Shown in pieces: positions 32,014-40,878 of a DNA stretch of 64,000 nucleotides (position 1 is the first letter of the stretch; every line of letters begins with the position of its first letter). The notes under the pieces were generated by a model. It saw only the letters and a program-made list of their open reading frames with translations. It did no database searches and was not told the origin of the DNA. The stretch comes from VRUE01 sp963699225 (GTDB lineage Bacteria > Actinomycetota > Thermoleophilia > Solirubrobacterales > 70-9), in the NCBI GenBank assembly GCA_963699225.1, contig OY969423.1, positions 2,108,001 to 2,172,000 of the forward strand, in the 5' to 3' direction. The position numbers and the translations under genes are program-made.

Positions 32014-32038
32014 ATAACGAGGGGATGACCCTCGTTAT
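32014..32038. terminator. Bidirectional hairpin terminator
   Basis: ATAACGAGGG (32014-32023) pairs perfectly with CCCTCGTTAT (32029-32038) around a five-base loop. It starts right after the peptidase stop and contains the stop codon of the convergent ferritin gene. Confidence 0.8.
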
Positions 32039-32571
32039 CCGGCTGACCCACCGGCCATTGGCGGAGCCGTCGGATCCGACCCCTCTTCACCAAGGCTCTC
32101 CCGCGCGATGTAATCCTCGGCCAGCAGCAGGTTCTCGCTCGAGCGCTCGACCACGTTGAGCAGATCGCCCATCAGCGCGACCTCCTCGACCTGCTCCTTG
32201 ACGAACCACTGCAGGAACTGCTCGGCCCGGTAGTCCTTGAGCTCACGCGCCAGCTCGAAGAGGGCGAAGATCTCTTTGCTGACCCGCTTCTCCTGCTCCA
32301 GCGCCATACGCACCGGCGCGCTGCCGTCCGCGTAGGTCGTCTCCTGCGACTTGATGTCGGGGATGTGGACGCCCTCGCCGACGTCGAGCAGGTACTGCAC
32401 CATCATCATCGCGTGCTCGCGCTCCTCCAGTGCCTGGCGGTAGAAGAAGGCGGCGAGTCGCGGCAAAGTTTCAGCGTCGTAGTAGACCGCGGCGCCCACG
32501 TATTGCTGTGAAGCCGCGAACTCATTCGCGATCTGCTCGTTCAGCGCGTCGGCAAAGCTTTTCTCGGCCAT
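32035..32571 (-). CDS. Ferritin (non-haem iron storage protein)
   Basis: 178 residues from ATG32571 with AAGGAGAAAGAG upstream. It has the four-helix ferritin pattern with ferroxidase ligands: NEFAASQQYV (Glu, Tyr), EEREHAMMMVQYL (Glu, His) and KEQVEEVALM (Glu). Ferritins form 24-subunit shells that oxidise and store iron. The C-terminus has a short Gly/Pro-rich tail beyond the usual end. No iron regulator is adjacent. Confidence 0.92.
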   Translation of the reverse strand: MAEKSFADALNEQIANEFAASQQYVGAAVYYDAETLPRLAAFFYRQALEEREHAMMMVQYLLDVGEGVHIPDIKSQETTYADGSAPVRMALEQEKRVSKEIFALFELARELKDYRAEQFLQWFVKEQVEEVALMGDLLNVVERSSENLLLAEDYIARESLGEEGSDPTAPPMAGGSAG

Positions 32572-32646
32572 CTCTTTCTCCTTGCTCGGCGGGGCGGGTA
32601 GCCGCAACGTAGCCGAAACGAGGAATTCGGCCGGCCGAAGCCAGGG

Positions 32647-33024
32647 TCAGGTGGACCTAAGACCTCGCTGGTCCCGGAACTGGCGCCAAAGGCTCGAAAG
32701 GCCGAGACCTAGGGCCATCAGCAACGCGAACCAAATGATGTGAAAGATGCCGGGCGGCGAGGTCAGTGGTGAGATGCCGTCGGGCCCTCTCTTGCCGGTC
32801 GACTGCAGATATCCAAGCGAGGCAATCGACGCGAGGAGGGAAAGCAGCACCCAAGGGCGGGCGACGAAAAAGCCGGTGAGGATCGCGAGGAGCATCACCG
32901 CTATCGCGATAAGCGGGCTGTTCAGGTGGAGCGAGCCCGGCCGTTCGTACGACCATTCATCGAAGTAGAGCCAGGCGCCCAGTAGAAGGCCGAACGCGAT
33001 GGTGATTGCGATGCGCCACTTCAT
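32647..33024 (-). CDS. Small membrane protein of unknown function
   Basis: 125 residues with four hydrophobic helices (about 5-20, 38-55, 57-74 and 92-112) and an amphipathic basic end (SLWRQFRDQRGLRST). No family recognised. A TAACTT hexamer five bases before ATG33024 and the lack of a ribosome binding site suggest a leaderless transcript. Confidence 0.6.
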   Translation of the reverse strand: MKWRIAITIAFGLLLGAWLYFDEWSYERPGSLHLNSPLIAIAVMLLAILTGFFVARPWVLLSLLASIASLGYLQSTGKRGPDGISPLTSPPGIFHIIWFALLMALGLGLSSLWRQFRDQRGLRST

Positions 33025-33063
33025 CGCTGAAGTTACCCCGCGGGGAGGAGATGGTTGCCGGAG

Positions 33064-34125
33064 TCAGTCTTCCCAGCGGAAGCCCGCGGTGCTCAGCTTC
33101 GGCTCGAGCGGACTCACCGGCAGCCCCTCGGGTGGCTCGGCTTCGTTGTAGGGCCGCGGCGCCGTGTCGTTGGGGGTGTCGGGATGGAAGAGCGAGGCGA
33201 GAACCTGGATCTGCCCGCGGCCGACGCCGAGCTCCCACTGGCCGCCGCCGTAGGCGCCGATGCCGTGCTCGGCGCAGTAGTCATAGGTGGCGCAGAGTGC
33301 CTGCAGGCCGCCGACCCGCGAAGGCTTGATGTTGACCATCTTCGGCGCCCAGGGCAGCGCCTCGATGTCGGCGATCGAGTGGATCGGCGCGTCCCAGGTG
33401 AGGCGGTCGCGGACCGGCTCGAGGATCGGCCGGGTCTCGTCGTTGACGTCTGGGTCCTCGAGCCAGGCATCGGGGAAGGCCTCGATCAGCTTGGCGTAGA
33501 GCACCGGATCGGTCTCGACGTCGACGACGGTTCCTTTGTACTGGCCCTTGAGGTCGAGCGAGTCGACCGCGCCGGTCTCAACCAGAGCGGCGATCAGCTC
33601 GTCGGTCCAGTCATTGGTCGGATCGAGCTTGAAGCGCAGGGTGGGATAGCGGTCGAGCTTGGCCCGCAAGGTGTCGATCGTCGAGGGCTTGTCCTCGCCT
33701 GGCGAGAGACGCATCGAGGCGACGAAGTTGACTGGGCGCGGCTCGCGGCCGAGGACCTCGGCGAGCCCCTTGCCCGCTTGGCGCAGAGCCAGGTCGAGCG
33801 CTGCCGACTCGAATGCCCAGCGGCGGTAGAGGCGCGAGACGTCGCGCTGCGGCTCCGTGGGGAAGGTGTCCAGCTCACCGAGCATCCCGCAGAACTCGCC
33901 CAAGGTGGAGAAGCCTGTGAGGTCCAGGCTGGGCCCGGCATCCTGAAAGGCGATGTGGTCGACGGGGTCATAGGTGACGTCCTCGCCCAAGCCGTCCTCA
34001 CCGTCTCCCCATATGTGGATCACAGTGCTCAGACGTTCAAAGCCCGGAATCTGAAACTCCAGCGGCTGTAGCTCGTAACCCTCGATCTCGAGTGGCAGGT
34101 CGGCGAGTGCGTCGAAGGTCGACAT
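33064..34125 (-). CDS. Enolase-superfamily enzyme (mandelate racemase/muconate group)
   Basis: 353 residues. The C-terminal barrel has superfamily residues: LRFKLDPTNDWTDE (Lys-x-Asp region), SLDLKGQYKG, AWLEDPDVND (metal Glu and Asp) and NIKPSRVGGLQAL (Lys-x-x-Arg-x-Gly). GAYGGGQWELGVGRGQ lies near the end. These enzymes abstract a proton alpha to a carboxylate; the reaction here is unknown. The first sugar-acid family residues are not obvious, so a racemase or cycloisomerase assignment would be a guess. TACACT six bases before the ATG suggests a leaderless transcript. Confidence 0.82.
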   Translation of the reverse strand: MSTFDALADLPLEIEGYELQPLEFQIPGFERLSTVIHIWGDGEDGLGEDVTYDPVDHIAFQDAGPSLDLTGFSTLGEFCGMLGELDTFPTEPQRDVSRLYRRWAFESAALDLALRQAGKGLAEVLGREPRPVNFVASMRLSPGEDKPSTIDTLRAKLDRYPTLRFKLDPTNDWTDELIAALVETGAVDSLDLKGQYKGTVVDVETDPVLYAKLIEAFPDAWLEDPDVNDETRPILEPVRDRLTWDAPIHSIADIEALPWAPKMVNIKPSRVGGLQALCATYDYCAEHGIGAYGGGQWELGVGRGQIQVLASLFHPDTPNDTAPRPYNEAEPPEGLPVSPLEPKLSTAGFRWED

Positions 34126-34140
34126 GGCGGGAGTGTATGA

Positions 34141-34216
34141 GGGAGTGCGGGTGGGGTCTCCAAAACACTCAAGCGCGGCTCCTGCCGCGCGTTTTGGAGA
34201 CCCCACCCGCACTCCC
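34141..34216. repeat. Long palindrome, group A copy 1
   Basis: Perfect 26-base arms (34141-34166 and 34191-34216) end in CCAAAAC/GTTTTGG and enclose a 24-base core, ACTCAAGCGCGGCTCCTGCC plus GCGC, which itself folds as a seven-base-pair stem with a TCCT loop and an ACTCAA bulge. It lies between two divergent genes, exactly between their candidate -10 hexamers. Confidence 0.85.
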
Positions 34217-34233
34217 TGACAGACTCGGACCCT

Positions 34234-35631
34234 GTGAAGCACGACGCTCACGGGTACTGGCTGGCGGAGGCTCCGGAGGTCGAGGTTGCGCCGGAGCTGG
34301 TCGGGCCACGCGACGCCGATGTCGTCGTAGTCGGTGGTGGCTACACGGGGATGTGGGCTGCCTGGCACATCAAGCAACTCGAGCCCGAGGCGTCGGTGGT
34401 CTTGCTTGAGGCGGATCGGTGTGGATACGGGCCCAGCGGGAGGAATGGGGGGTTCTGCAACTTGATGTGGTTTTCGCTGCCGAACATGCGGCAGCGGTGG
34501 GGGGACGCCGAGGCGCTGAGGGTGGCTCGGGCGGCCGAAGAGGCGGCGGTGGGGATTGGGGAGTTCTGTGAGGGGCAGGGGGTCGACGCGTGGTACCGGC
34601 ACGGGGGGTACATGCAGGTGTCGACGGCCGAGGCGCATGATCATGTCTGGGAGGAGGCGCTGGCGGCTTGTCGCGAGCTGGGTGTAGATGACGTATTCGA
34701 GGCGCTGACGCCGGACCAGGTAGCGGAGCGTTGTGCTTCACCGGTATTTAGAGGCGGGGTCTTTTATCCACGTGCCGCCACCGTGCAGCCGGCGCGGCTG
34801 GCGTTCGGGTTGCGCGAGCGGTTGCGCGGGCTTGGGGTGGAGGTCTGTGAGCACTCGGCGGTGCGAAGGCTCGAGGGGTCCTGGACCGGGGTCGAGGCGC
34901 ATACCGCTGGTGGCGTCGTGCGGGCTCGGAGCGCCGTGCTGGCAATGGGGTCGGCGGCCAAGGCGGCGGGTGGGCCCTTCCAAGGGCGGCTCTCGGTCGC
35001 CTCGTCGCACATCGTCCTCACCGAGCCGGTGCCTGAGTTGCTGGAGGAGGTCGGCTGGACCGGTGGCGAGTGCATCACCGACAGCCGCGCCCTGATCAAC
35101 TACTTCCGCACCACTCCGGACGGCCGCATCGCCTTCGGCTGGGGCGGCGGCCACATCGCGATGGGCGCCCGCCTCCACGGCCGCTCCGAGCTAGACCCCG
35201 AGGTGATCGCCCAGACCGCGGCTCACCTCTGGGAGTACTTCCCGGGGCTCGAGGGCAAGGCAATCACCCACGCCTGGGGCGGCCCAATCGACGCCTCCCC
35301 AACCCACCTCCCCCTGATCCTCCCCCTCCAAGGCAACCGCGCCTTCGCGGCAGCGGGCTACACCGGCAACGGCGTAGGCCCCTCCCACATGGTCGGCCGC
35401 ACCCTGGCGTCCCTAGCCCTGGACCATCGCGACGCCCACTCCAACCTCGCCTTCGTAGACCCCAGCCCGCCCCGCGTCCCTCCGGAGCCTTTTCACTGGC
35501 TAGGAGGCGAGGCGATCCGAGCTGGCATCCAACGCAAGGAGAGCGCGGAGCTTTCTGACCGCAGGCCCGACCCGATCAGCTCCCTGATCGCGCGGATCCC
35601 CGAGCTGATCGGCTTCCACATCGGCCGCTAG
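34234..35631 (+). CDS. FAD-dependent oxidoreductase (glycine/D-amino-acid-oxidase family)
   Basis: 465 residues from GTG34234. The FAD-binding motif VVVVGGGYTGMWAAWHI is followed by VVLLEADRCGYGPSGRNGGF, the DAO-family second FAD contact. The C-terminus (FAAAGYTGNGVGPSHMVGR) closes the flavin site. These enzymes oxidise primary or secondary amines; the substrate is unknown, although gamma-glutamylputrescine oxidase (PuuB) belongs here and would fit the amino-acid cluster 2 kb away. DNA composition flips within the gene: the first half is G-rich on the coding strand, the last third C-rich. Confidence 0.87.
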   Translation: MKHDAHGYWLAEAPEVEVAPELVGPRDADVVVVGGGYTGMWAAWHIKQLEPEASVVLLEADRCGYGPSGRNGGFCNLMWFSLPNMRQRWGDAEALRVARAAEEAAVGIGEFCEGQGVDAWYRHGGYMQVSTAEAHDHVWEEALAACRELGVDDVFEALTPDQVAERCASPVFRGGVFYPRAATVQPARLAFGLRERLRGLGVEVCEHSAVRRLEGSWTGVEAHTAGGVVRARSAVLAMGSAAKAAGGPFQGRLSVASSHIVLTEPVPELLEEVGWTGGECITDSRALINYFRTTPDGRIAFGWGGGHIAMGARLHGRSELDPEVIAQTAAHLWEYFPGLEGKAITHAWGGPIDASPTHLPLILPLQGNRAFAAAGYTGNGVGPSHMVGRTLASLALDHRDAHSNLAFVDPSPPRVPPEPFHWLGGEAIRAGIQRKESAELSDRRPDPISSLIARIPELIGFHIGR

Positions 35632-35636
35632 AGGAT

Positions 35637-35710
35637 GGGCGTTTGGGGTGGGTCCCAAAACACTCAAGCGAGGCTCCTGCCGAGCGTTTTGGGACCCACC
35701 CCAAACGCCC
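35637..35710. repeat. Long palindrome, group A copy 2; likely bidirectional terminator
   Basis: Perfect 25-base arms (35637-35661 and 35686-35710), ending in CCCAAAAC/GTTTTGGG, surround the core ACTCAAGCGAGGCTCCTGCC plus GAGC, two bases different from copy 1. The outer arms are unrelated in sequence to those of copy 1. It lies between two convergent genes, where it would terminate both. Confidence 0.85.
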
Positions 35711-35715
35711 TTGCC

Positions 35716-36135
35716 CTACCGCTGAGCGGGAACCACCAGCACCGGCCGCTCCGCCAGATGCAGCAACTTATTCGGCGTCGACCCGAGGATCATTCCCTTC
35801 AGTGGGGGGTCTCCGTAGCTGCCGACGACGATCATCCGCGCATCCCGTTTCTCAGCCACGTCAACAAGCGCCTCCGAGGCCTTCTTGGCGACCAGCTCGA
35901 CCTCGACCGTCGCACCGGCCGCCTCGGCCTGGTGCTTTGCCTCGCCCAGCACCTTGGTGCCACGTTCGGCAATCGCGTCCTCGTGTTCGGCGATCTCGCC
36001 GCCCCAGAGGCCCGGCGGCGAGTAGCCGAAGACGACGACCACATCGTCGCCCAGTGATTTCGCGGTTCGCAGCCCCTCATCGAGCGCCGCGCGGCTGCAA
36101 TCGGAGCCGTCGTAGCCGACAACGATCTGGCTCAT
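35716..36135 (-). CDS. Universal stress protein (UspA family)
   Basis: 139 residues with a single UspA domain: IVVGYDGSDCSRAALDEGL at the start, RMIVVGSYG and the nucleotide-binding GSTPNKLLHLAERPVLVVP at the end (G-2x-G-9x-G(S/T) pattern partly kept). GGGAGA precedes ATG36135. Its start is one base from the stop of the amino-acid permease gene, so it is translationally coupled and may modulate the transporter under stress, as for other permease-linked Usp proteins. Confidence 0.9.
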   Translation of the reverse strand: MSQIVVGYDGSDCSRAALDEGLRTAKSLGDDVVVVFGYSPPGLWGGEIAEHEDAIAERGTKVLGEAKHQAEAAGATVEVELVAKKASEALVDVAEKRDARMIVVGSYGDPPLKGMILGSTPNKLLHLAERPVLVVPAQR

Positions 36136-36136
36136 C

Positions 36137-37696
36137 TCAGTCTCCCTTCCCGTCGCCGGCGGCAAGCGGCACCGGCTCCAGCTCGGCTTCGCCCTCGAGG
36201 AACCCGGCGGGCACGACTTCGGGTCGGCGCTTGAAGAACTCCGGCACCTTGCGCCACTGCACGACCATCAAGAGCACCCCGAGGACGAGGAAGAAGGCCG
36301 CGATCAGCAGCGGCGGTCCGATTCCGAACCAGGAATTGCCCGATTCCGAGTTGGCCGGGTCGGCGAGTTCGATCCCGTTCTTGATCAGCAGGTAGAAGAG
36401 GATCACGCCGCCGAGGGTCGGCCCGACCCCGATGAAGAAGAAGTTCTTGATGCTGCGGGTCAGCTCGCGGCGGTAGTAGACCGTGCAGGCGAAGCCGGTG
36501 AGGCCGATGTAGAAGGCGATCATCAGGCCCAGCGCGGCCAGCGAGTCGAAGAGGATGTCTTCGCTGACCAGGGTCAGGCCGACGTACCAGACGATCGAGG
36601 CGACGCCCATCCAGATCGTCGAGATGTGTGGGGTGAGGAAGCGTGGGTGGACCTTGCCGAGGCTCTTCGGCATCGCGTTGGCGCGTGCCATCGAGAGCGT
36701 CGTCCGCGCCGTCGGCAGGATCGTCGTCTGGGTCGACGCCGCCGCCGAGGAGAGCACGGCGATGATCAGGATCTTGTCCAGCGGCGAGCCGAAGACTTCG
36801 GTGCCGAGGGCGCTGAGTACGTCTTCCTGGTTGGCGACGAGGTGGTCGACTCCGGCGTAGGCCTGGGCGGCGACGGCGACGACGATGTAGATGCCGAGCA
36901 GGATCAGGGTGCTGATCACGGTTGCCCGCCCCGGGGCCTCGCCCGGGTCTTCGGTCTCCTCGTTGACGGTCGCGGTCGTATCCCAGCCCCAGTAGATGAA
37001 GACCGCGAGCAGCATCCCGGCGGAGATCTCGCTGGGACTGAGGCTGAAGGGGTTGATCCAGGAGAAGCTGGGGTGGATCGCCGCTGGCCCGGCGCTGCCC
37101 GAGTAGACCTTGACCAGGGCGACGACGGCGAAGGCGGCAAGGGTGATGATCTCCGCCGCCAGCAGGCCGACCTGGGTGCGGGCCGAGAGCTCGATCCCGA
37201 TCAGCACGATCGCGGTCATGATCACGATCCAGATCACGCCGACGGCGGTCACGGCGGCGGTCGATTCGGCGGCGGCGGTCCAGCCGACGAGCTCGAAGGT
37301 GTAGAGGCCGGCGATCTGGGCCAGGTTCGCCATCACGATCACGTCGGCGACGACGATCGTCCAGCCGGCGATCCAGCCCAGCTGCGGGCCCATCGCCTTG
37401 GTTACCCAGGAGAAGCTGGTGCCGCAGTCCGGGTCGGCCTTGTTCATGTAGTAGTAGCCGGCGGCGACGAGGAACATCGGCACGAAGCTGATCAGCAGCA
37501 CGGCCGGGGACTGCAGGGCCACGGCGGCGGCGATGAAGCCGAGCGTGGCGGCGAGGCTGTAGCCCGGCGCGGTCGAGGCGACCCCGATGACGACGCTGGA
37601 GACGAAGCCGATCGCGTTCTTCTTCAGGCCCTTGTCGCCGCTGCTGGGGACCGGCGCGGTGCGCACTTCGGTCGGGGGGACCGCAGAGCTCTCCAT
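36137..37696 (-). CDS. APC-superfamily amino acid/amine permease
   Basis: 519 residues with about 12 membrane helices. The start is ATG37696, with GAAGGAGAGGG just upstream. Helix 1 carries the unwound SVVIGVASTAPGYSLA region with conserved Gly residues; NEETEDPGEAPGRATV is the well-kept APC cytosolic loop. The soluble C-terminal tail is acidic. It likely imports an amino acid or amine such as GABA or putrescine, judged from the divergent catabolic operon. The spacer to that operon probably carries both promoters. Confidence 0.88.
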   Translation of the reverse strand: MESSAVPPTEVRTAPVPSSGDKGLKKNAIGFVSSVVIGVASTAPGYSLAATLGFIAAAVALQSPAVLLISFVPMFLVAAGYYYMNKADPDCGTSFSWVTKAMGPQLGWIAGWTIVVADVIVMANLAQIAGLYTFELVGWTAAAESTAAVTAVGVIWIVIMTAIVLIGIELSARTQVGLLAAEIITLAAFAVVALVKVYSGSAGPAAIHPSFSWINPFSLSPSEISAGMLLAVFIYWGWDTTATVNEETEDPGEAPGRATVISTLILLGIYIVVAVAAQAYAGVDHLVANQEDVLSALGTEVFGSPLDKILIIAVLSSAAASTQTTILPTARTTLSMARANAMPKSLGKVHPRFLTPHISTIWMGVASIVWYVGLTLVSEDILFDSLAALGLMIAFYIGLTGFACTVYYRRELTRSIKNFFFIGVGPTLGGVILFYLLIKNGIELADPANSESGNSWFGIGPPLLIAAFFLVLGVLLMVVQWRKVPEFFKRRPEVVPAGFLEGEAELEPVPLAAGDGKGD

Positions 37697-37915
37697 TCCC
37701 TCTCCTTCCGTCGATCCGCCGCTCACTGTGCGCGACGACCGTTTCAAAGTAGGCCCGTCGGCCGATTTGCACAAGTTGCGAATGTCCCAAATGTCCTGCT
37801 AGTACTTGTACTCTTTGTACAGGTCATTTGCGAGGACTCTCCCAAGCGAACATTGCAAGTGCGCTATACCAGTTCTAGCGTTGTCCATATCGTCGTAGCA
37901 TGAGAGGAGACTGAC
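37697..37915. promoter_or_regulatory. Divergent promoter region, permease versus catabolic operon
   Basis: A 219-base spacer less GC-rich than the genes. Towards the aminotransferase, TTGCAA (37853-37858) and TAGCGT (37876-37881) are 17 bases apart. A cluster of GTAC repeats (GTACTTGTACTCTTTGTAC, 37802-37820) and a direct repeat GGACATTTGGGACATT read on the minus strand (about 37796-37781) are candidate PucR-type regulator sites. GGAG lies seven bases before ATG37916. Confidence 0.55.
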
Positions 37916-39313
37916 ATGGCCGTTGTGTCCCGACCGGGCTCCACGCCGGATTCGGCAGCGGACTCAGGCCTGCAGGAGATGGCACGCCGCCACCTCTGGA
38001 TGCACTTCTCGCGGATGGGCTCCTATAGCGCCGACCACGAGATCCCGATCATTGAGCGCGCCGAGGGCTGTTACGTCTACGACGACCACGGCAAGCGCTA
38101 TCTCGATGGCCTCTCCGGCCTCTTCTGCGTCAACGCCGGCCACGGTCGCACCGAGATCGGCGAAGCGGCTGCCCGCCAGGTTGAGGAACTCGACTTCTAC
38201 ACGCTGTGGAGCTACGCCCATCCGCGCGCGATCGAACTCGCCACCCGCCTCGCCGGGCTCGCCCCCGGTGACCTCAACCGCGTCTTCTTCACCTCGGGCG
38301 GCTCGGAGTCGGTCGAGTCGGCGCTGAAGCTCTCGCGCAACTACCACCGGGCGCTCGGCAAAGGCCAGAAGCACAAGGTGATCGCCCGTGAGATCGCCTA
38401 CCACGGCACCTCGCTCGGCGCCCTCTCCGCTACCGGCATCACCGAGCTGCGCTCGCAGTTCGAGCCGCTCACGCCCGGCGGCTGCCACGTACCCAACACC
38501 AACCTCTATCGCTGGCCCGATGACCGCCACCCGCTCTGGGCGGCGACGGCGATCGAGGAGCGGATCCAGTTCGAGGGACCGGACACGGTCGCCGCCGTGA
38601 TCCTCGAGCCGGTGCAGAACGCCGGTGGCTGCTTCGTCCCGCCCGAGGGTTACTTCGAGCGGGTACGCGAGATCTGCGACCGCTACGACGTGCTGCTGAT
38701 CTCCGACGAGGTGATCTGCGCCTGGGGCCGGCTCGGCCACTACTTCGGCTGCGAACGCTTTGGTTACGTGCCGGACATCATCACCGTGGCGAAGGGGCTC
38801 ACCTCCGCCTACGCGCCGATGGGCGCGCTGATCGCCTCCGACGCCGTCGCCGCGCCGTTCATGGAGGGCGACGCCTCCTTCTCCCACGGCTTCACCTTCG
38901 CCGGCCACCCGCTCGCCTCGGCGATGGCGATGGCCAACCTCGACATCTTCGAGCGCGAGGATCTCTGCGGCCACGTGCTGGCCAAGGAGGACGAGTTCCG
39001 CCAGATGCTGGAGTCGCTGCGCGAGCTGCCGATCGTCGGTGACGTGCGCGGCGCCGGCTACTTCCACGCGATCGAGATGGTCAAGGACCGCGAGACCAAA
39101 GAGAGCTTCAGCGACGAGGAGTCCGAGTACCTGCTGCGCGGCTTCCTCTCCGGCGAGCTCTACAAGCGCGGGCTGATCTGCCGCGCCGACGATCGCGGCG
39201 ACCCGGTGATCCAGCTGGCGCCGCCGCTGATCGCCGACACCGAGCAGTTCGAAGAGATCCACGACGTCCTGCACGGCGTCCTGACCGAGGCCTGGGAGCG
39301 GGTCCAGCGATAG
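37916..39313 (+). CDS. Class III aminotransferase (omega-amino acid:pyruvate type)
   Basis: 465 residues. Fold-type I class III features are present: YLDGLSGLFCVNAGHGR, FFTSGGSESVESALKL (phosphate contact), AYHGTSLGALS, LLISDEVICAWGR (Asp to the pyridoxal ring) and the Schiff-base Lys in ITVAKGLTSAY. The group transfers the amino group of beta-alanine, GABA, putrescine or similar amines. Alanine dehydrogenase two genes downstream suggests pyruvate is the acceptor and alanine is recycled. It is first in the operon. Confidence 0.9.
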   Translation: MAVVSRPGSTPDSAADSGLQEMARRHLWMHFSRMGSYSADHEIPIIERAEGCYVYDDHGKRYLDGLSGLFCVNAGHGRTEIGEAAARQVEELDFYTLWSYAHPRAIELATRLAGLAPGDLNRVFFTSGGSESVESALKLSRNYHRALGKGQKHKVIAREIAYHGTSLGALSATGITELRSQFEPLTPGGCHVPNTNLYRWPDDRHPLWAATAIEERIQFEGPDTVAAVILEPVQNAGGCFVPPEGYFERVREICDRYDVLLISDEVICAWGRLGHYFGCERFGYVPDIITVAKGLTSAYAPMGALIASDAVAAPFMEGDASFSHGFTFAGHPLASAMAMANLDIFEREDLCGHVLAKEDEFRQMLESLRELPIVGDVRGAGYFHAIEMVKDRETKESFSDEESEYLLRGFLSGELYKRGLICRADDRGDPVIQLAPPLIADTEQFEEIHDVLHGVLTEAWERVQR

Positions 39314-39321
39314 GCGGTCGG

Positions 39322-40878
39322 GTGCTTACCGTTCAAAGCCTGCTGGATGAGCTCGATCTCGAGCTCGTGGCTGGCGCCCAAGCGGCCGAAGCGCCGGTGC
39401 GCTGGGTTCATATCTCCGAGCTGGAGGACCCGACGCCGTGGCTCTCCGGCGGCGAGCTGATGCTGACCACGGGGATCCCGCTGGGCAGCGCGACCAAGCA
39501 GCGGGCCTTCGTCAAGCTGCTCGCCGACCACAATCTCGCCGGGCTCGGCTTCGGCACCGGCTTCACCCACGAGTCGTTGCCGAAAGCGGTGGTCGAGGAG
39601 GCGGAAAAACGTGACTTCCCGCTCTTCGAGGTCCCCTACTCGACGCCCTTCATCGCGATCACCGAGAAGGCCTTCGCCCGTCTGGTCAACGAGCAGTACG
39701 AGGTGCTGCAGCGCGGCATCGCCGTGCAGCGGCGACTCGAGCGCCTGGTCCTCGAAGAGCGTGGCTTGGAGGAGATAGTGGCGACGATCGCCTCGGCGGT
39801 TGGCGGCACGGTGGCGATCCTCGGCGGCCGCGGCGAGCGCCTTGCCGGGCGCGGCTTCCGCCGCGAGCTCTCCTCCGAGGCGGTCAACGCGATCCGCGAG
39901 GAAGCTCTGCGCCACACCGCCGACGGGCATCCCTTCGTCCCCTCCCATCCAGCTGTGGCGGGCCGGGCTCTAGCCCACCCGGTGATCTCACCGGGTGGGG
40001 GCCCGCCCCAGGCCTGGGTCGTGATCGTGCGCGACTCCGGCGGCCTCGGGGATTTCGAGCGGCTGATCCTGCAGCAGGCAGTTGCCGTGGTGGCCCTGGA
40101 GCTGATGCGCCGCCGCGTCGCCCGCGAGACCGAGCGCCGCCTCGCCGGCGACGTCCTCGCCGGAGCGCTGGGCGGGCGGCTCGAGCCCTCGGAGCTGCGC
40201 CGCCGGCTCGAGCCCTTCGGCATCGGCGACGAAGCGGCCGTCCTCGTCTTCGACCTCGACGATCCTGCCGCGGCGGAGGCGACCCTGGAGCGGGCGCTCG
40301 CCGCCGACGCTTGCCCCGCCGTGGTGGCGCCGCACGCGAGCGGTCGCCGCGAGCTGCTCTGCGCGGTCGTCGACGCCGCCGATCGCGATCCGGTCGATCT
40401 CGCCGCCGATGCCCGCAAAGCCCTGATCAAAGACCGCGGTGCGGTCCGGGCTGCGGCGAGCCGGCCGGCGCCGCCGGAGAACCTGCGCCACTCCTTCCAC
40501 GAGGCCCGCTGCGCGCTGGAGGCAACAGCACTCAACAACGGCGGCGCGCCGGAGGTGGCCTCCTGGCGCGACCTCGGCGCCTTCACCCTGCTGCTCTCGA
40601 TCCAGGACGACGAGGCGCTGAAGCTCTACTGCGACAGCGTTCTGGGGCCGATCGAGGGCGGCGACGAGGAGTACGGCGGCGAGCTGCTGCGCTCGCTCGA
40701 GGCCTTCATCGAGCAGAACGGCCAGTGGGAGAAAGCCGCCCGCCAGGTCTACTGCCACCGCCACACCCTGCGTTACCGGATGCGCAAAGTCGAAGAGCTA
40801 ACTGGCCGCGACCTCTCGCGCGCCCACGACCGGATCGAGTTCTGGCTGGCGATACGAGCGAGGGAGCTGGTCACATGA
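39322..40878 (+). CDS. PucR-family transcriptional regulator
   Basis: 518 residues from GTG39322. The N-terminal PucR domain (TVQSLLDELDLELVAG, WVHISELEDPTPWLSGGELM) is followed by a GGDEF-like middle region and a C-terminal PucR helix-turn-helix (NGQWEKAARQVYCHRHTLRY). PucR proteins are activators of purine, amine and amino-acid breakdown genes and usually respond to the substrate or an intermediate. Being inside the operon, between aminotransferase and alanine dehydrogenase, it probably controls it and the divergent permease. Confidence 0.92.
   Translation: MLTVQSLLDELDLELVAGAQAAEAPVRWVHISELEDPTPWLSGGELMLTTGIPLGSATKQRAFVKLLADHNLAGLGFGTGFTHESLPKAVVEEAEKRDFPLFEVPYSTPFIAITEKAFARLVNEQYEVLQRGIAVQRRLERLVLEERGLEEIVATIASAVGGTVAILGGRGERLAGRGFRRELSSEAVNAIREEALRHTADGHPFVPSHPAVAGRALAHPVISPGGGPPQAWVVIVRDSGGLGDFERLILQQAVAVVALELMRRRVARETERRLAGDVLAGALGGRLEPSELRRRLEPFGIGDEAAVLVFDLDDPAAAEATLERALAADACPAVVAPHASGRRELLCAVVDAADRDPVDLAADARKALIKDRGAVRAAASRPAPPENLRHSFHEARCALEATALNNGGAPEVASWRDLGAFTLLLSIQDDEALKLYCDSVLGPIEGGDEEYGGELLRSLEAFIEQNGQWEKAARQVYCHRHTLRYRMRKVEELTGRDLSRAHDRIEFWLAIRARELVT

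Noticed and set aside
34141..35710. Two flanking palindromes as ends of a composite transposon around the FAD oxidoreductase
   Set aside because: The outer arms of the two copies differ, there is no transposase and no target duplication, and a third copy lies elsewhere as a simple terminator.
36132..37790. Long open frame in another phase of the permease gene
   Set aside because: Its translation is Arg/Asp/Gly-rich low complexity, and the overlapping frame is an obvious APC permease with a good ribosome binding site.
37964..39274. Long antisense frame opposite the aminotransferase
   Set aside because: Antisense shadow of a conserved enzyme with no recognisable features of its own.
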